A stretch of DNA of 26,121 nt from positions 1 to 26,121 of the forward strand of contig CAZNDN010000049.1 in the NCBI GenBank assembly GCA_964571815.1, in the 5' to 3' direction. This stretch comes from CAZNDN01 sp964571815 (GTDB lineage Bacteria; Fibrobacterota; Chitinivibrionia; Chitinivibrionales; WJKA01). The notes under the pieces are model-generated. The model had not been told where the DNA came from, made no database searches, and saw nothing but the letters and a program-made list of their open reading frames with translations. A program made the position numbers and the translations under genes. Positions 23,739-26,121 of this stretch are shown in pieces (the first letter of the stretch is position 1; each line of letters begins with the position of its first letter).

Positions 23739-26121
23739 ATGCCGAAAACACCTGCCACAAGTGTCCACGCGATCATCGTCTGTGTTTCTCTTGCGACGGC
23801 CGCCGCTCGCACGGAGGGACCGGATGTCAACGCATTCAGACTCGAGCAGTTCGAACAACTCAATGAGCAAATCTCACGGCGCGGGCTCGCAAAAAGGGCG
23901 GCCCGGCAGAAGCTACTGGCGGAGCAATGCGCCGATCGGCATGCGCTGATATGGGAAAGCGATGAAACACCCGCCGATGTGGTCATTCGCCGGACTCGGG
24001 CGCTCCTCAACGATCTCAAGGGCTCGATCTCCGACACGAAATGGCAATCGTTTCACGACAGGCTTGGGCGGTGCAGGCATACCGCCCGGGGTCTTGCAAA
24101 GCGAAGCGCCTCGCAGCGGTCCGCGGCTGCTCAGGAGGCGTTCATGCAGGCGGCGGCATTGCGACGTGAGATCGCTTTTGCAAATCCGCTTCTGAATTTC
24201 GACCGGATTCTGTGTTTCCCCTATACGGGCTACGGCAAGTACCACATGGCATGGATCCATACCTCACTGGGGAAGCAGCCGTTCATTCTCGAAGATCCGT
24301 TCGGTTCTCCCCGGGCAAACTATTTCATGGAAAACTCGATTGCCAAAAACGGTCCCAACGAAGGTGGTACGCTCAATCCTTCGGGCTACAACAGTATCGA
24401 CCTCTCGGTTGACGCCAAAACGGTCTTCTTTGCGTATGCCGACAGCGCCTGCGGGCACAAAGGGAAGTTCTATTACCCGATCAACTCCGAAGACCCGGCG
24501 AACGGGTACGGGCAGGGAGATGAACGCTGCCAGAATCACCTTTTCAGCGTGAATATCGACGGCACCAATCTTCGCCAGTTGACGTTCGGCGAATGGAGCC
24601 ATCAACACCCCTGTGCTCTTCCCAACGGAAGGGTGGTGTTTGTCTCCTTCGAAAGTGGCGGCAACGACCGGTGCGTCGCCGAGCCCTCCCACGCCCTGTG
24701 GTCGATGAAAGCCGACGGGAGCGATATCATTCAGTTGAGCTTTCACGAAACCGCCGAATGGTTTCCGCGCCTGGACAACAACGGCATGCTCATGTATACC
24801 CGGTGGGATTATGTTGACCGATCCGCTGATTGCGCGCAGCATCTCTGGACCTGTTATCCCGACGGACGGGATCCGCGGGCGCCGCATGGAAACTATTCTC
24901 ATCCCTGGGTCGGCAAGCGCCTGGTGGACAAGTACCCCGAAGTGCTCGATGTTACCGGCTACTCCATTCCCGATACGGAAATGTGGGACGGGTTGGGCGG
25001 CGCAACGTTCAGGCCGTACGCCGAGTACTCTTTTCGGCCCATACCGAATTCAGAAAAGATTATCGGGGTTGCCGGCGGACATCACGGCAGCGAGAACGGT
25101 TCGATTATCATTATCGATCCTACGGTTGTCGACGACGGGCTCATGTCGCAGGTAACGCGCATTACCCCGAATATCCCCTTCCCCGAGTCTGAGGGAGGGT
25201 GCACCGGATCGCAATTGTACGGCTATCCCTGGGCGCTCAGCGAAGACTACTACCTTGTTCACGGCAACAACAAGCTGATGTTGCTTGACAAATTCGGAAA
25301 CGAAGAGATTATCTTCGACAACGCCAATTGCCCCATCCCGCTTCGACCGCGGCAGATCCCCGCTCTGGCGACGAAAACATACGACAGCGAAGACGCCGAC
25401 CCGAATCATCCCAAGGCGGCTATCAGCGTGCAGGACGTCTACAACTCTTATCCGTATCCGTTGCCCGACGATGTCGTGGAGCAGCGGAAGATCAAGTGGA
25501 TTCGTGTCGTACAACTGATCCCCAAGAACCTTCGCTGGGACAGGAACAAACCGCCGATGGCGTACGAAAGCATGTCGCCCGGACGGATTCCCCTTGGCGT
25601 GGCCAAGGTTGAAGAGGACGGAAGCGCGTATTTTGAGGCGCCGGTAGGGAGAGAGATCTATTTCCAGATTCTTGATGAAAACCACATGGCCGTGCAGACC
25701 ATGCGATCGGGAACGTACGTCCACAAAGGGGAGCATCTAAGCTGCGTGGGCTGCCATGAAAGCAAATGGGAGAGTCCACCGCCGATGAATACCACTCCTC
25801 TGGCGCTTCAGCGAGGACCGTCGCCGCTGGTGCAGGAAGTGGAAGGAGGGCCGTGGCCCGTTGCCTTTGAGAGCTACGTAAACCAGCCGGTGTTCCAGAA
25901 GACCTGTATTCCCTGTCACGAAAAGGAAGGAAAGAACACGAGGATGTTTGAGTACGATGCCCACAACATGTGGGTATCGAAGATGATCTTCAGTTGGCCG
26001 GGTGGAATTGGTAACACGCAGGGATATGCCGGTTCACGAAGCATCCCCGGGTTTTTCGGCGCCAGTGTCGCGGGATTCGGCAAGGGTGCACGCGACATGT
26101 ATGAAGCGGGGAGGATTACCG
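23739..26121 (+). CDS. Hydrazine-synthase-alpha-like exported c-type cytochrome (3' end outside window)
   Basis: 794 codons are visible and the frame runs off the window. GGAGG lies 7 nt before the ATG at 23739. A short signal peptide (about residues 1-24, HAIIVCVSLATAAA) precedes a helical, charged segment (about 30-145). Residues about 260-380 contain TolB/PD40-like propeller strands (HLFSVNIDGTNLRQLTFGEW, LWSMKADGSDIIQL). The C-terminal half has the HzsA-type module (GVAKVEEDGSAYFEAPVGRE, MAVQTMRSGTY) with two heme motifs, C669-V-G-C672-H673 and C723-I-P-C726-H727. HzsA-related proteins occur in many bacteria without anammox, and their reaction is unknown. I infer a periplasmic or surface heme protein; hydrazine chemistry should not be assumed, as no beta/gamma subunits are here. 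Confidence 0.82.
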   Translation, partial: MPKTPATSVHAIIVCVSLATAAARTEGPDVNAFRLEQFEQLNEQISRRGLAKRAARQKLLAEQCADRHALIWESDETPADVVIRRTRALLNDLKGSISDTKWQSFHDRLGRCRHTARGLAKRSASQRSAAAQEAFMQAAALRREIAFANPLLNFDRILCFPYTGYGKYHMAWIHTSLGKQPFILEDPFGSPRANYFMENSIAKNGPNEGGTLNPSGYNSIDLSVDAKTVFFAYADSACGHKGKFYYPINSEDPANGYGQGDERCQNHLFSVNIDGTNLRQLTFGEWSHQHPCALPNGRVVFVSFESGGNDRCVAEPSHALWSMKADGSDIIQLSFHETAEWFPRLDNNGMLMYTRWDYVDRSADCAQHLWTCYPDGRDPRAPHGNYSHPWVGKRLVDKYPEVLDVTGYSIPDTEMWDGLGGATFRPYAEYSFRPIPNSEKIIGVAGGHHGSENGSIIIIDPTVVDDGLMSQVTRITPNIPFPESEGGCTGSQLYGYPWALSEDYYLVHGNNKLMLLDKFGNEEIIFDNANCPIPLRPRQIPALATKTYDSEDADPNHPKAAISVQDVYNSYPYPLPDDVVEQRKIKWIRVVQLIPKNLRWDRNKPPMAYESMSPGRIPLGVAKVEEDGSAYFEAPVGREIYFQILDENHMAVQTMRSGTYVHKGEHLSCVGCHESKWESPPPMNTTPLALQRGPSPLVQEVEGGPWPVAFESYVNQPVFQKTCIPCHEKEGKNTRMFEYDAHNMWVSKMIFSWPGGIGNTQGYAGSRSIPGFFGASVAGFGKGARDMYEAGRIT

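Noticed and set aside
23739..26121. Calling the cytochrome a true hydrazine synthase subunit
   Set aside because: Only the alpha-like chain is present, without beta/gamma subunits or nitrogen genes; the family resemblance does not establish the reaction.

Overview
The window is moderately GC-rich bacterial DNA, probably from a draft or metagenome-assembled scaffold: a run of 100 Ns sits at 231-330 between two near-identical 129-bp segments. Three secreted proteins, plus one orphan 3' fragment, end in, or retain part of, a C-terminal beta-sandwich that looks like a type IX-secretion-style sorting domain. Together with beta-helix carbohydrate-active proteins, a GH65 phosphorylase and FN3/beta-propeller remnants, this points to the Fibrobacteres-Chlorobi-Bacteroidetes group, perhaps Fibrobacterota/Chitinivibrionia. 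That placement is inference; there is no rRNA or marker gene here to settle it.

Layout. 1-1768: assembly gap, REP-like hairpin repeats, rnhA (-), first copy of a ~120-bp dispersed repeat and a heptamer tandem repeat. 1769-2629: 5'-truncated FN3/propeller gene. 2996-5308: secreted beta-helix protein with sorting domain. 5467-6471 (-): membrane-anchored archaemetzincin-like protease. 6472-8536: strong promoter, second (inverted) copy of the dispersed repeat, then a frame-disrupted secreted protein. 8537-9129 (-): vapBC toxin-antitoxin pair. 9195-9687: 3' remnant of another secreted protein, a long stem-loop and a promoter. 9688-16224: sugar metabolism, with araA (+), a GH65 disaccharide phosphorylase (-), a divergent PfkB-type sugar kinase (+) and a D-2-hydroxyacid dehydrogenase (-). 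16573-18468: secreted pectate-lyase-3-like protein. 18754-20648: secreted beta-propeller protein overlapping a tandem-STAS regulator. 20790-22115 (-): AlbA_2/HATPase/winged-helix regulator bracketed by matching double palindromes. 22371-23560: decayed DNA (LacI-type sensor remnant, broken UPF0175-like antitoxin, 22-bp inverted repeat). 23739-end: start of a large hydrazine-synthase-alpha-like cytochrome, cut by the window edge.

How the genes may work together. The secreted beta-helix proteins could trim plant or algal polysaccharide. L-arabinose isomerase and the GH65 phosphorylase/PfkB kinase pair would process released pentoses and disaccharides; no transporter or complete pathway is present. 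Much of the rest is turnover: repeats, gene fragments, toxin-antitoxin remnants.

The most unusual structure is the AlbA_2 regulator gene. It has a TTGACA-N17-TATATT promoter whose -10 box lies 8 nt from the ATG (predicted leaderless mRNA). Two 13-bp perfect palindromes, 23 bp apart, lie just upstream, and the same pair at the same spacing lies just past its stop codon. I see no tRNA, rRNA, CRISPR array, integrase or intact insertion sequence.
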